DNA of 7,068 bases from Actinomycetes bacterium (GCA_021779775.1 JAJYAB010000089.1:1-7068), one strand, 5' to 3'. Shown: positions 1 through 6,068, counted from the first letter of the stretch. Program-made: numbers and translations. Notes: generated by a model not told the origin, from the sequence alone.

Positions 1-649
1 CAGGGGCGTTGTAGTTGATGAGGGCCGCCTGGTCATACTGCGCAGTGGTGGTGAGGTCCTCGTTCCATGGGTAGGTCGGGGTAGCAGACGGGCCGTTGTA
101 GCCTGGGGTGTCGGGCGACTCGTTCCAGTAGGTGTCCGGGTTCCCGAGCGGGTTGCCATTGGGGGCGACGTCCAACCAGGGGCCTCCGTAACCGGGGTCG
201 GGTGCCCAGCCGAAGCCGGTGCCGAACGTGTAGGACCCGACCGGGGACTGGAGCGTCATGGGAATGGTGGTCGGTGGGCCGCCTTCGTGCTCCTGGGACG
301 GCCATGCCCATCCATCCTTGCCTGCGTAGACGGGGAAGGGGCTGGTCGCCAGCGACCACGACCCGCCGGCATCTCGTTGCCAAAGCGCCATCGTCGCGTC
401 CATCGAATGCCACCCGGATCCGACCACTTCGACGATCTTCGTCGCTCCGTCGACGCCACTGAGATCCTGGGGATTCGGCAGATCCTGGGGATTCGGCGTA
501 GCCGAGTCATAGGCGGTCATGGACGGTCCCTGCCGATTTCGTGCTGACGGGGCGCACCCGCTCCCCGGACCGGAGGAGATGAGGAGAGAGAGCGCGATCG
601 TTGAAGCGGTGACCGTAGCGATCGCCACGATGCCGGTTCTGGGTCTCAT
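1..649 (-). CDS. Exported L,D-transpeptidase-like (YkuD family) protein, C-terminus cut by window edge
   Basis: I translated this frame by hand from an ATG at 649-647; it stays open for 216 codons to the left edge. Residues 7-26 are hydrophobic after a basic start (MRPRTG), consistent with a Sec signal peptide. Cys32 follows G-S-G, so a lipobox is doubtful. Residues 52-63 are two copies of PNPQDL in a linker. From about residue 70 the text (KIVEVVGSGWHSMDATMALWQR, then an AGKDGW segment, a P-V-G-S-Y-T-F stretch and FGWAPDPG) resembles the N-terminal half of secreted actinobacterial YkuD-type L,D-transpeptidase domain proteins, which remodel peptidoglycan cross-links outside the membrane. The tail YDQAALINYN fits the strand before the catalytic region. 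The HxxG...S-x-G-C catalytic motif is not in the window, so activity cannot be judged. There is no good Shine-Dalgarno before this ATG; the signal peptide decides the start. Family assignment is from remembered sequence pattern. Confidence 0.75.
   Translation of the reverse strand, partial: MRPRTGIVAIATVTASTIALSLLISSGPGSGCAPSARNRQGPSMTAYDSATPNPQDLPNPQDLSGVDGATKIVEVVGSGWHSMDATMALWQRDAGGSWSLATSPFPVYAGKDGWAWPSQEHEGGPPTTIPMTLQSPVGSYTFGTGFGWAPDPGYGGPWLDVAPNGNPLGNPDTYWNESPDTPGYNGPSATPTYPWNEDLTTTAQYDQAALINYNAP
462..497. repeat. Two perfect tandem copies of an 18-bp unit inside the L,D-transpeptidase-like gene
   Basis: AGATCCTGGGGATTCGGC occurs at 462-479 and again at 480-497 without a mismatch. On the minus strand it keeps frame and encodes PNPQDL twice (residues 52-63), in the low-complexity linker between signal peptide and folded domain. 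It looks like a simple in-frame duplication. Confidence 0.95.
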
Positions 650-739
650 GAGGAGGAACCGTGTTCGCTGGTGGTCACGCCCACCTCTCTCGGGAGACCT
701 CGAACAGCACCTCGTCGACAGGCGGCGTCCATGGCCGAG

Positions 740-754
740 ATGCTCGATGAGCAT
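740..754. promoter_or_regulatory. Short palindrome in the divergent spacer, possible operator
   Basis: ATGCTC (740-745) and GAGCAT (749-754) form a perfect 6-bp inverted repeat around GAT. It sits in the 176-bp region between the divergent starts of the L,D-transpeptidase-like gene and cysS. The site is short enough to arise by chance, and no regulator gene is in the window. Confidence 0.25.
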
Positions 755-788
755 GATGGCATGCCTTCATCACCCGGTGGCCGCTGGC

Positions 789-808
789 GCCGCGGGTCTG
801 CCCGCGGC
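789..808. promoter_or_regulatory. GC-rich perfect hairpin/palindrome just before cysS
   Basis: An 8-bp stem, GCCGCGGG (789-796) with CCCGCGGC (801-808), closes a TCTG loop 17 bp before the proposed cysS start. No T-run follows, so it is not a normal intrinsic terminator. If cysS is leaderless, the element would lie between -35 and -10 and could be an operator. If transcription starts further upstream, it would be an RNA hairpin near the start codon. The structure is seen directly; the function is inferred. Confidence 0.4.
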
Positions 809-813
809 CGGAT

Positions 814-819
814 TACCGT
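814..819 (+). promoter_or_regulatory. Possible -10 element for a leaderless cysS mRNA
   Basis: TACCGT fits the TAnnnT form common in actinobacterial -10 boxes. It ends 6 bp before the GTG at 826, which would place the transcript start on the start codon. This agrees with the lack of any Shine-Dalgarno upstream of cysS. No -35 match is visible. Confidence 0.35.
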
Positions 820-825
820 GTCCGG

Positions 826-2247
826 GTGCTCCGCCTCCACGACACCGCGACGGGGCAGGTCGAGCCCCTGCGCCAGCGCGACGCGGGGCGGGTGTCGATG
901 TACGTGTGCGGCCCGACGGTCTACGACGTGCCGCACCTCGGCCACGGTCGGTTCTCGCTGGTCTTCGACGTCTTGCGCCGCTACTTGTTGTTCGGCGGCC
1001 TCGACGTCGACTACGTCTCCAACATCACCGACATCGACGACAAGATCATCGCTCGGGCCGCTGCCGAGGGCCGCCCCCCCGACCAGGTGGCCGCCGAGTT
1101 CGAGGCGGTCTGGTGGCAGGTGATGAGGTCCCTGGGCGTGCTGGCGCCCACCCACGCCCCGCGAGCGACGCAGTGGGTCGCCCCGATGGTCGACCTCGTC
1201 GGTGAGCTGCTGGCCACCGGGAAGGCGTACGTCACGGCCGGCGGCGTCTACCTGTCGGTGGGCTCCGTCGACGGGTACGGGCTGCTGGCCCGCCAGTCGC
1301 TCGACTCGCTGCGCTCGGGCGCCCGCGTGGACGTCGGCGAGGAGAAGCGCTCCCCGCTCGACTTCGCCCTGTGGAAGCGGGCCAAGCCGGGGGAGCCGGC
1401 GTGGGACGCGCCGTTCGGCGCCGGCCGCCCCGGGTGGCACACCGAGTGCGTGGCCATGTCCCTCGGCCTCCTCGGCGACGGGTTCGACCTGCACGGCGGG
1501 GGAGCCGACCTGGCGTTCCCCCACCACGAGAACGAGCGGGCTCAGGCCGTCGCCCTCGGCCGCCGCTTCGCCGGGCACTGGGCGCATAACGGGTGGGTGG
1601 TCGTCGAAGGGGAGAAGATGTCGAAGTCGCTCGGCAACTTCACGTCCCTGACCGACCTGCTCCAGCGCTCAGACCCCCGCGCCTACCGCCTGCTGGTGCT
1701 GCGGTCGCACTACCGGTCGCCGATCGAGGTGACCCCGCCGACGGTGGCGGATGCCGAGAAGGGGCTGGCCCGCCTCGACGCCCTGGCCCGCCGCTTCGCC
1801 CTGGCCCGCCTCGACGCCCCGGGGGCGGCCCCTGAGGCGGTCACTGCCGAAGGGGCGCTGGCCGCCGGTGCCGACGCCTCGTCGGTCGAGGCGTTCACGA
1901 GCCGTATGGACGACGACCTCGACGCCTCTGGCGCCCTGGCCGGCGTCTTCGACCTGGTGACGAGGGCCAACGTGGCGGCCGACGGTGGCCGGTCGGACGA
2001 GGCGCGCCGGCTGGCCGTCACCGTCGTCCAGCTGTGCGGTGCCCTCGGTTTGGCGTTGCGCGGCGGCGGCCCGGACGAGGCGGGCGGCCCTGGCACGCCC
2101 GACGGGCCGACTGCCGCGCTGGTGGCGGAGCGTGACGCGGCACGGGCCGCCCGGGACTTCGCCCGGGCCGACGCCATACGCGAGCAGCTGGCGGGGGCCG
2201 GCTGGGTGGTGGAGGACGGGCCGGGCGGCACCACGATCCGCCGCTGA
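826..2247 (+). CDS. cysS: Cysteinyl-tRNA synthetase (complete, 473 aa)
   Basis: This cytoplasmic class I synthetase charges tRNA-Cys with cysteine using ATP. The HIGH-type signature is HLGH at residues 37-40, after the family-typical YVCGPTVYD. NITDIDDKI is at 66-74 and KMSKS at 264-268. The zinc ligands known from the E. coli enzyme have counterparts at Cys28, Cys208, His233 and Glu237. After the Rossmann core come a DALR-type helical domain (around FTSRMDDDLDASGAL) and the usual C-terminal segment ending VVEDGPGGTTIRR. Its length is normal for the family. The closely related mycothiol ligase MshC is unlikely, because the PTVYD and KMSKSLGN contexts and the full C-terminal part are those of CysS. 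The GTG at 826 is chosen because LRLHDTATG matches the usual N-terminus and the frame has no better start back to the stop at 754-756. No Shine-Dalgarno is seen. It stands alone, convergent with the desaturase. Confidence 0.96.
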   Translation: MLRLHDTATGQVEPLRQRDAGRVSMYVCGPTVYDVPHLGHGRFSLVFDVLRRYLLFGGLDVDYVSNITDIDDKIIARAAAEGRPPDQVAAEFEAVWWQVMRSLGVLAPTHAPRATQWVAPMVDLVGELLATGKAYVTAGGVYLSVGSVDGYGLLARQSLDSLRSGARVDVGEEKRSPLDFALWKRAKPGEPAWDAPFGAGRPGWHTECVAMSLGLLGDGFDLHGGGADLAFPHHENERAQAVALGRRFAGHWAHNGWVVVEGEKMSKSLGNFTSLTDLLQRSDPRAYRLLVLRSHYRSPIEVTPPTVADAEKGLARLDALARRFALARLDAPGAAPEAVTAEGALAAGADASSVEAFTSRMDDDLDASGALAGVFDLVTRANVAADGGRSDEARRLAVTVVQLCGALGLALRGGGPDEAGGPGTPDGPTAALVAERDAARAARDFARADAIREQLAGAGWVVEDGPGGTTIRR

Positions 2248-2252
2248 GGCGG
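2238..2252 (+). terminator. Weak hairpin over the cysS stop codon
   Basis: CCGCC (2238-2242) pairs with GGCGG (2248-2252) around a GCTGA loop that contains the TGA stop, followed by TTCGTCTC. A second possible stem, CTGCGG (2273-2278) with CCGCAG (2299-2304), lies in the 59-bp convergent spacer. Neither has a clear T-tract, so they are at best weak terminators. Confidence 0.25.
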
Positions 2253-2306
2253 TTCGTCTCGCGCACCGCTGACTGCGGAGTCGAAGCAGCCGTCGTTGCC
2301 GCAGGG

Positions 2307-3341
2307 TCAGCCGCCTGTGGCACCGCTCGGCACGAGTGCGGTGCCCCTCGCCGCGGCGCTCAGGTAGCGGACGGCCTGGCGGTAGGAGCCGATCAGGCTG
2401 TCCTCGCAGTACCCGAGGTTGCTCTCGATGCAGAACGCCCGGATGATGCGCTGGGAGCGGGCCAGGTTCGGTCGGGGCATCGTCGGGAAGAGGTGGTGCT
2501 CGATCTGGTAGTTCAGGCCGCCGAGCATGAAGCTGGTGAACCGGCTGCCGGCGACGTTGCGGGCGGTGATGACCTGCTGGCGGGCGAAGCTCATCGTCGT
2601 GTCAGCTTCGATGACGGGCATGCCCTTATGGTTGGGGGCGAAGCTGAGGCCCAGGTACACCGAGAAGACTGCCTGCTGCACGGCGACGAAGGCCAACGCC
2701 TTCAGTGGCGACAGCACCCACAGCACCGCCGTCAGGTAGAGCGCCGCGTGCAGGGCGATGAGCGAGCCTTCGAGAGCAGCGGCACGATCCCGTTGCCGGA
2801 GCAGCCGCTGGATGCCGGACACGTGCAGGCCCGTGCTGCGCAGGAGCATGAGGGGGAAGAAAAGCCAGGCCTGCCAGCGTGCCAGCCATCGCGACAGGCT
2901 GTGGTGCTCCCCGACGATGTCACCGGGGGAGGGGAGGCCGTCACCGATGTCGGGGTCGCGGTCGACCTGGTTGGGATGTGCGTGATGCGCGTTGTGCTTG
3001 GCGCTCCACCAGTCGAAGCTCAGCCCGGTCAACACGTTGCCGACTGTCCGCCCGAGCAGCACGTTGGCCCGGCGGGACCGGCAGACCTGCAGGTGCCCCG
3101 TGTCATGGCCGACGAAACCGAGCTGGGTGAACATCACGCCCAGGAAGGCTGCGACGCCGACCGCCGCCCACGCGTCGCCTACGACCAGCAACGCTGCCCA
3201 CCCGGCGGCGAACGCGGCGATGGTCAGGACGATCTTTAGGGTGTAATAGACCGGTCGGCGGTTCAGAAGGCCGGCGTCGCGGATCTGCACGGCCAGTGCG
3301 CGGAAGTCGACGGACGTGCCGTCGATGGTGGCGGTCTGCAC
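2307..3341 (-). CDS. Membrane fatty acid desaturase (histidine-box type, 344 aa)
   Basis: This is a membrane di-iron desaturase that would insert a double bond into acyl chains of lipids or acyl-CoA, with electrons from a ferredoxin or similar donor. All three histidine boxes are present: HDTGH at 79-83, HNAHH at 116-120 (HxxHH) and QIEHH at 279-283 (QxxHH, as in linoleoyl-CoA or front-end type desaturases). An additional NHKGMP segment follows the later helices. Hydrophobic segments flank the boxes, near residues 33-75 and again after the second box. There is no fused cytochrome b5 domain. The start is the GTG at 3341, preceded by AAGGGA at good spacing. The frame continues open to a GTG at 3443, but that 34-residue extension is rich in Arg, Ser and Lys and unlike a desaturase N-terminus. 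The gene is divergent from the MFS gene. Position of desaturation and substrate cannot be read from the sequence. Confidence 0.93.
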   Translation of the reverse strand: MQTATIDGTSVDFRALAVQIRDAGLLNRRPVYYTLKIVLTIAAFAAGWAALLVVGDAWAAVGVAAFLGVMFTQLGFVGHDTGHLQVCRSRRANVLLGRTVGNVLTGLSFDWWSAKHNAHHAHPNQVDRDPDIGDGLPSPGDIVGEHHSLSRWLARWQAWLFFPLMLLRSTGLHVSGIQRLLRQRDRAAALEGSLIALHAALYLTAVLWVLSPLKALAFVAVQQAVFSVYLGLSFAPNHKGMPVIEADTTMSFARQQVITARNVAGSRFTSFMLGGLNYQIEHHLFPTMPRPNLARSQRIIRAFCIESNLGYCEDSLIGSYRQAVRYLSAAARGTALVPSGATGG

Positions 3342-3467
3342 GAGATTCCCTTCGGGATCCGTCCGAGAGCGCCACCGGGGTCTGGGGCAACGCCGAGTGC
3401 TGCAGCTCTTACTACTCTCCTTCTTCGGATCAGCGTACTCCACCGGCCTTCGCGAGTGCCGTCGGGC

Positions 3468-3486
3468 CCCCGCGGGTCTCGCGGGG
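3468..3486. promoter_or_regulatory. GC-rich hairpin in the desaturase/MFS divergent spacer
   Basis: CCCCGCG (3468-3474) and CGCGGGG (3480-3486) form a perfect 7-bp stem with a GGTCT loop. It lies between the two divergent genes, 60 bp before the proposed MFS start. It shares CCGCGGGTCT with the hairpin in front of cysS. Whether it acts as an operator or is a GC-rich coincidence cannot be decided here. Confidence 0.3.
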
Positions 3487-3516
3487 ACGCGGCCGGGTAT
3501 CTCGATGTGAGAGCCA

Positions 3517-3526
3517 CCCCCCCCCC
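3517..3526 (+). repeat. Run of ten C upstream of the MFS gene
   Basis: An uninterrupted C10 tract lies 19 bp before the proposed GTG start at 3546. Such tracts are prone to slippage. Its effect depends on where translation starts: promoter or leader spacing if at 3546, reading frame if at an upstream in-frame GTG such as 3507. Confidence 0.9.
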
Positions 3527-3545
3527 GTATGCGCCAGACTCAGGT

Positions 3546-4805
3546 GTGAGCGAGGCCCCCGCAGTGCCGCTGCGGCTCCATCGGTGGAGCGAGCGCGTGG
3601 TCGTCGGCGTGGCGATCGCTGCCTTCAGCGCAGGGTTTGGCCAGTTCGGGGCGGTGGCTGCCCTCGGCGACGTCGCGAGGACGTTCGGCAGGGTCGTGCA
3701 CGGGGCGACGCTCGGTGACCAGGCCGGACTGTCCGGGACAGCGCTCGGTGTCGGCCTGGCCATCATCCGCCTGGCTTCGCTCGGCGGGCTTCCGCTCGCC
3801 GGGCTGGCGGACCGCCTGGGGCGGCGCACCATGCTCCTCGCCACGGTCGGGATCGGTCTGGTCCTGACCGTGGCCGCAGCGGCGAGCCCCGGCTACTGGT
3901 GGTTCGTCGCCATATTCGCCTGCGGCCGCCCCCTGCTGAGCGCTACCGCAGCAGTCGCCCAGGTCACCGCGGCTGAGCAGACCGGTGCCGGAGACAGGGC
4001 AAAGGCCGTCGCCTTGGTCACCGCAGGGTACGGGTTCGGCGCCGGTATGACAGCGGTCATCCACGGGCTCGCCGGGGCGATCGGGTTTCGAGGAGTGTTC
4101 GCACTGGCGGTGGTGCCATTGGCACTGTTGCCGCTCATTGCCCGGTGGGTGCAGGAGCCCGATCGCTTCGCCGTCGCCAATACCTCCGCCGGGCACGCCC
4201 TGCCGGTGATGGGCGCGGTGGGGAAGCGGTTCCGGCGGCACCTGGCGGTGGTCGTAGGCCTCTCTTTTGCCGTGTCTCTCATATCCGGCCCGGCGACCAG
4301 CTTCGTGTTCTTGTACGCGCAGAACGTCCGGCGCATCTCCGGTCCGGCAACGGCGGCGATGGTCGTCGTCGCCGGGGCGGTCGGGTTCGCCGGGCTGCTG
4401 GCCGGTCGGTGGCTGGCCGACCACGCCGGACGCCGGGTCACGGCATCGGTGGGGATGGCCGCCATGGCCGTGTTCGGGGTCCTGACGTACAGCGGATCAC
4501 GCTCCGCTCTGATCGTCGGCTACATCTTGGGCGTCCTGGCCGGGGCGGTGTTCACCCCGGCAGTCGGCGCGCTGGTGAGCGAGCTGTTCCCGACGTCGGT
4601 CCGAGCGTCGGTCGCCGGATGGTGGATCGCGGCAGGCGTCCTCGGAGCGGTGGCCGGGTTGGTGGAGTTCGGCGCCGTGGCCGACGTGGGGAACCGTTTC
4701 GCCGGCGCAGCTCTCGTGACGTTCCTGCCGGCCTTGTCGGCGATCGTCCTTTTCTGGATGGTCCCGGAGACCAAGGGCCGCGAGCCCGAGGATCTGTGGC
4801 CGTAG
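3546..4805 (+). CDS. MFS transporter, 12 predicted membrane helices (419 aa)
   Basis: This is a major facilitator superfamily secondary transporter in the cytoplasmic membrane. Twelve hydrophobic segments can be counted, six on each side of a polar central loop near WVQEPDRFAVANTSAGH. The MFS motif A is clear after helix 2 as GLADRLGRR (86-94), and its pseudo-symmetric copy after helix 8 is GRWLADHAGRR (287-297). ELFPTSVRA after helix 10 and PETKG (407-411) near the C-terminus resemble the sugar and organic-acid porter branch, so an importer or proton symporter is somewhat more likely than a drug exporter. The substrate cannot be told. The start is uncertain: GTG 3546 begins just before the amphipathic RLHRW stretch, but no Shine-Dalgarno precedes it. 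GTG 3507 and an earlier start at 3456 are in frame and would add Pro/Gly-rich residues across the C10 tract. The gene is divergent from the desaturase. Confidence 0.92.
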   Translation: MSEAPAVPLRLHRWSERVVVGVAIAAFSAGFGQFGAVAALGDVARTFGRVVHGATLGDQAGLSGTALGVGLAIIRLASLGGLPLAGLADRLGRRTMLLATVGIGLVLTVAAAASPGYWWFVAIFACGRPLLSATAAVAQVTAAEQTGAGDRAKAVALVTAGYGFGAGMTAVIHGLAGAIGFRGVFALAVVPLALLPLIARWVQEPDRFAVANTSAGHALPVMGAVGKRFRRHLAVVVGLSFAVSLISGPATSFVFLYAQNVRRISGPATAAMVVVAGAVGFAGLLAGRWLADHAGRRVTASVGMAAMAVFGVLTYSGSRSALIVGYILGVLAGAVFTPAVGALVSELFPTSVRASVAGWWIAAGVLGAVAGLVEFGAVADVGNRFAGAALVTFLPALSAIVLFWMVPETKGREPEDLWP

Positions 4806-4809
4806 CCGT

Positions 4810-4836
4810 GGCGGGGTAGCTGTTGGTCCTACCGCC
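4810..4836 (+). terminator. Hairpin after the MFS gene, possible terminator
   Basis: Five bases after the TAG stop, a stem forms between 4810-4819 and CTACCGCC (4829-4836), with a 2-nt G bulge and a 9-nt loop. No T-run follows, as is common for terminator-like hairpins in GC-rich actinomycetes. It would separate MFS transcription from the patatin gene. Confidence 0.4.
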
Positions 4837-4874
4837 GGCACGATTTGCGATAGCGCCGCGACACTGCGTGGTGC

Positions 4875-4964
4875 CCCGTGCTATCCCGTGATCCCGTGCT
4901 ATCCCGTGATCCCGTGCTATCCCGTGATCCCGTGCTATCCCGTGATCCCGTGCTATCCCGTGAT
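4875..4964. repeat. Five perfect tandem copies of an 18-bp repeat before the patatin gene
   Basis: The unit CCCGTGCTATCCCGTGAT occurs five times head to tail with no mismatch (4875, 4893, 4911, 4929, 4947). Each unit is two half-units sharing CCCGTG, so CCCGTG recurs at alternating 10- and 8-bp steps. The array ends 10 bp before the ATG of the patatin-like gene and is open in that gene's frame, where it would read PCYPVI repeated. Because 18 is a multiple of three, copy-number change would keep frame. There are no spacers, so it is not CRISPR. Confidence 0.97.
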
Positions 4965-4974
4965 AGAGAAGGTC

Positions 4975-5943
4975 ATGAGCGCTCCAGGAACCACACCGGC
5001 TCCCACCTCTAAGCAGGCCGACCTCGTGCTCGAAGGCGGCGGCGTCAAGGGGATCGGCCTCGTGGGCGCGATCAGCGTGCTGGAGCACGAAGGCTGGGTC
5101 TTCAACCGTGTAGCCGGCACCTCGGCGGGCGCCATCGTCGGCGCCCTCGTCGCCGCCGGGCTGACCGCCCAAGCGCTCCATGACCTGATGGCCAGCATCG
5201 ACTACACGCGCTTTCGGGATCCGACAGTCCTCGACCACGTGCCCATCGTCGGCAAGCTCCTGTCGGTGGTGGCCGAGGAGGGGCTCTACCAGGGCGGCTA
5301 TGCCCACGACTGGATCCGCTCCCAGCTGGCCGACGCCGGGGTGCGAACCTTCTCCGACCTCGCCTACGACGACCCCGGCAGCCCGCTGCCGCCGTACCGG
5401 CTCGTCGTGAACACCTCCGACGTCTCACGGGGCAAGCTCGTGCGTCTGCCCTGGGACTACCTGTCCGACTTCGGGCTCGATCCCGGGGCATGCCTCGTCG
5501 CCGACGCGGTGCGGGCCTCGATGTCGATCCCGTTCTTCTACCGGCCGGTTCGCCTGCAGCCCGCCCATGGACAGGCGTCGGTCCTCGTCGACGGGGGCAT
5601 GCTGTCCAACTTCCCTGTCGGCGTGTTCGACCGATCTCCCGAGCGGTGGCCGACGATCGGCATCAAGCTGTCGGCCCGCCAGCCGCCCAACACCCTCGAG
5701 CACCAGGTCCGGGGTGACCTCAGCCTCGTCGAGGCCATGGTGGGCACGATGACGAGCTGGTACGACCAGATGCACCTGGCCGACCCGGGGGTCGTCGCCC
5801 GGACGATCTTCGTGGACACCACTGGCGTCGCTTCCACCGACTTCGGCATCACCCCTGCCCAGCAGCAGCAGCTGTTCGACAACGGCCAGCAGGCCGCCAG
5901 CGACTGGCTCGCTGCCAGTCCCCTGGGCGTCAGCTGCCCGTGA
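4975..5943 (+). CDS. Patatin-like phospholipase (322 aa)
   Basis: This is a serine acyl hydrolase of the patatin family, expected to cleave acyl esters of phospholipids or neutral lipids. The Ser-Asp dyad architecture is complete. The oxyanion-hole loop is GGGVKG at 21-26, the nucleophile elbow is GTSAG with Ser50, and the catalytic Asp is in DGG at 206-208 (VLVDGGMLSNFPV). The context SMSIPFFYRPV before the Asp motif is also typical. No signal peptide or membrane helix is seen, so it is probably cytosolic or membrane-peripheral. ATG 4975 gives a normal short lead to the first beta strand; AGAAGG precedes it but only 2 nt away, which is unusually close. The frame stays open upstream through the tandem repeat, with GTG codons at 4888, 4906, 4924, 4942 and 4960, so a longer protein with PCYPVI repeats is possible but less likely. 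The substrate is unknown. Confidence 0.93.
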   Translation: MSAPGTTPAPTSKQADLVLEGGGVKGIGLVGAISVLEHEGWVFNRVAGTSAGAIVGALVAAGLTAQALHDLMASIDYTRFRDPTVLDHVPIVGKLLSVVAEEGLYQGGYAHDWIRSQLADAGVRTFSDLAYDDPGSPLPPYRLVVNTSDVSRGKLVRLPWDYLSDFGLDPGACLVADAVRASMSIPFFYRPVRLQPAHGQASVLVDGGMLSNFPVGVFDRSPERWPTIGIKLSARQPPNTLEHQVRGDLSLVEAMVGTMTSWYDQMHLADPGVVARTIFVDTTGVASTDFGITPAQQQQLFDNGQQAASDWLAASPLGVSCP

Positions 5944-6038
5944 CGGTGCCGGCTGCCTGTGACGCCGGGGCGGTGCGCCGGTCGCGTCCCCAGAGGCCGT
6001 CCTGGCCGGCGGGCCGCTGATGCGACGCGGTCTCCAGG

Positions 6039-6068
6039 CAATGATACATTGTTGTTACGCTGTAACAA
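6039..6068. promoter_or_regulatory. Two abutting palindromes, probable operator of the P450 gene
   Basis: CAATG-ATA-CATTG (6039-6051) is directly followed by TTGTTAC-GCT-GTAACAA (6052-6068). Both are perfect dyads with a 3-bp centre, with centres 15 bp apart. They form an AT-rich island in GC-rich DNA. Palindromes of this size and placement are typical of TetR-family repressor sites. The regulator itself is not in the window. Confidence 0.6.
6042..6050 (+). promoter_or_regulatory. Extended -10 promoter element for the P450 gene
   Basis: TGATACATT matches the extended form TGn-TAnnnT. It would start transcription near 6057, inside the second palindrome, leaving a 5' leader of about 58 nt. No clear -35 is seen, which extended -10 promoters can tolerate. 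Confidence 0.45.

Noticed and set aside
646..1587. Open minus-strand frame of 313 codons opposite cysS
   Set aside because: It is fully antisense to a well-supported cysS and its composition (Gly, Arg, Val, Asp, His rich) is that of a GC-rich shadow frame with no recognisable motif.
826..2247. Mycothiol ligase MshC instead of CysS
   Set aside because: The VCGPTVYD and KMSKSLGN contexts and the full-length C-terminal part match CysS; MshC is shorter and differs in these motifs.
2493..3239. Open plus-strand frame of 248 codons opposite the desaturase
   Set aside because: The minus strand encodes all three desaturase histidine boxes; the plus frame has no motif.
3342..3443. N-terminal extension of the desaturase to the GTG at 3443
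   Set aside because: The added 34 residues are Arg/Ser/Lys rich and unlike the family, while GTG 3341 has a properly spaced AAGGGA.
3529..3549. Six-codon leader ORF (ATG 3529 to TGA) overlapping the MFS start
   Set aside because: It has no ribosome binding site and is too short to distinguish from chance.
3540..4424. Open minus-strand frame of 294 codons opposite the MFS gene
   Set aside because: The product is Gly, Arg, Gln and His rich without hydrophobic structure; the plus strand encodes a coherent 12-helix transporter.
4875..4964. CRISPR array
   Set aside because: The 18-bp units are directly adjacent with no unique spacers and no cas genes are near.
5944..6030. Terminator after the patatin gene
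   Set aside because: Only short GC-rich complementarity (such as CCGGC 5949-5953 with GCCGG 5964-5968) is present, with no T-tract and a long loop; not convincing.
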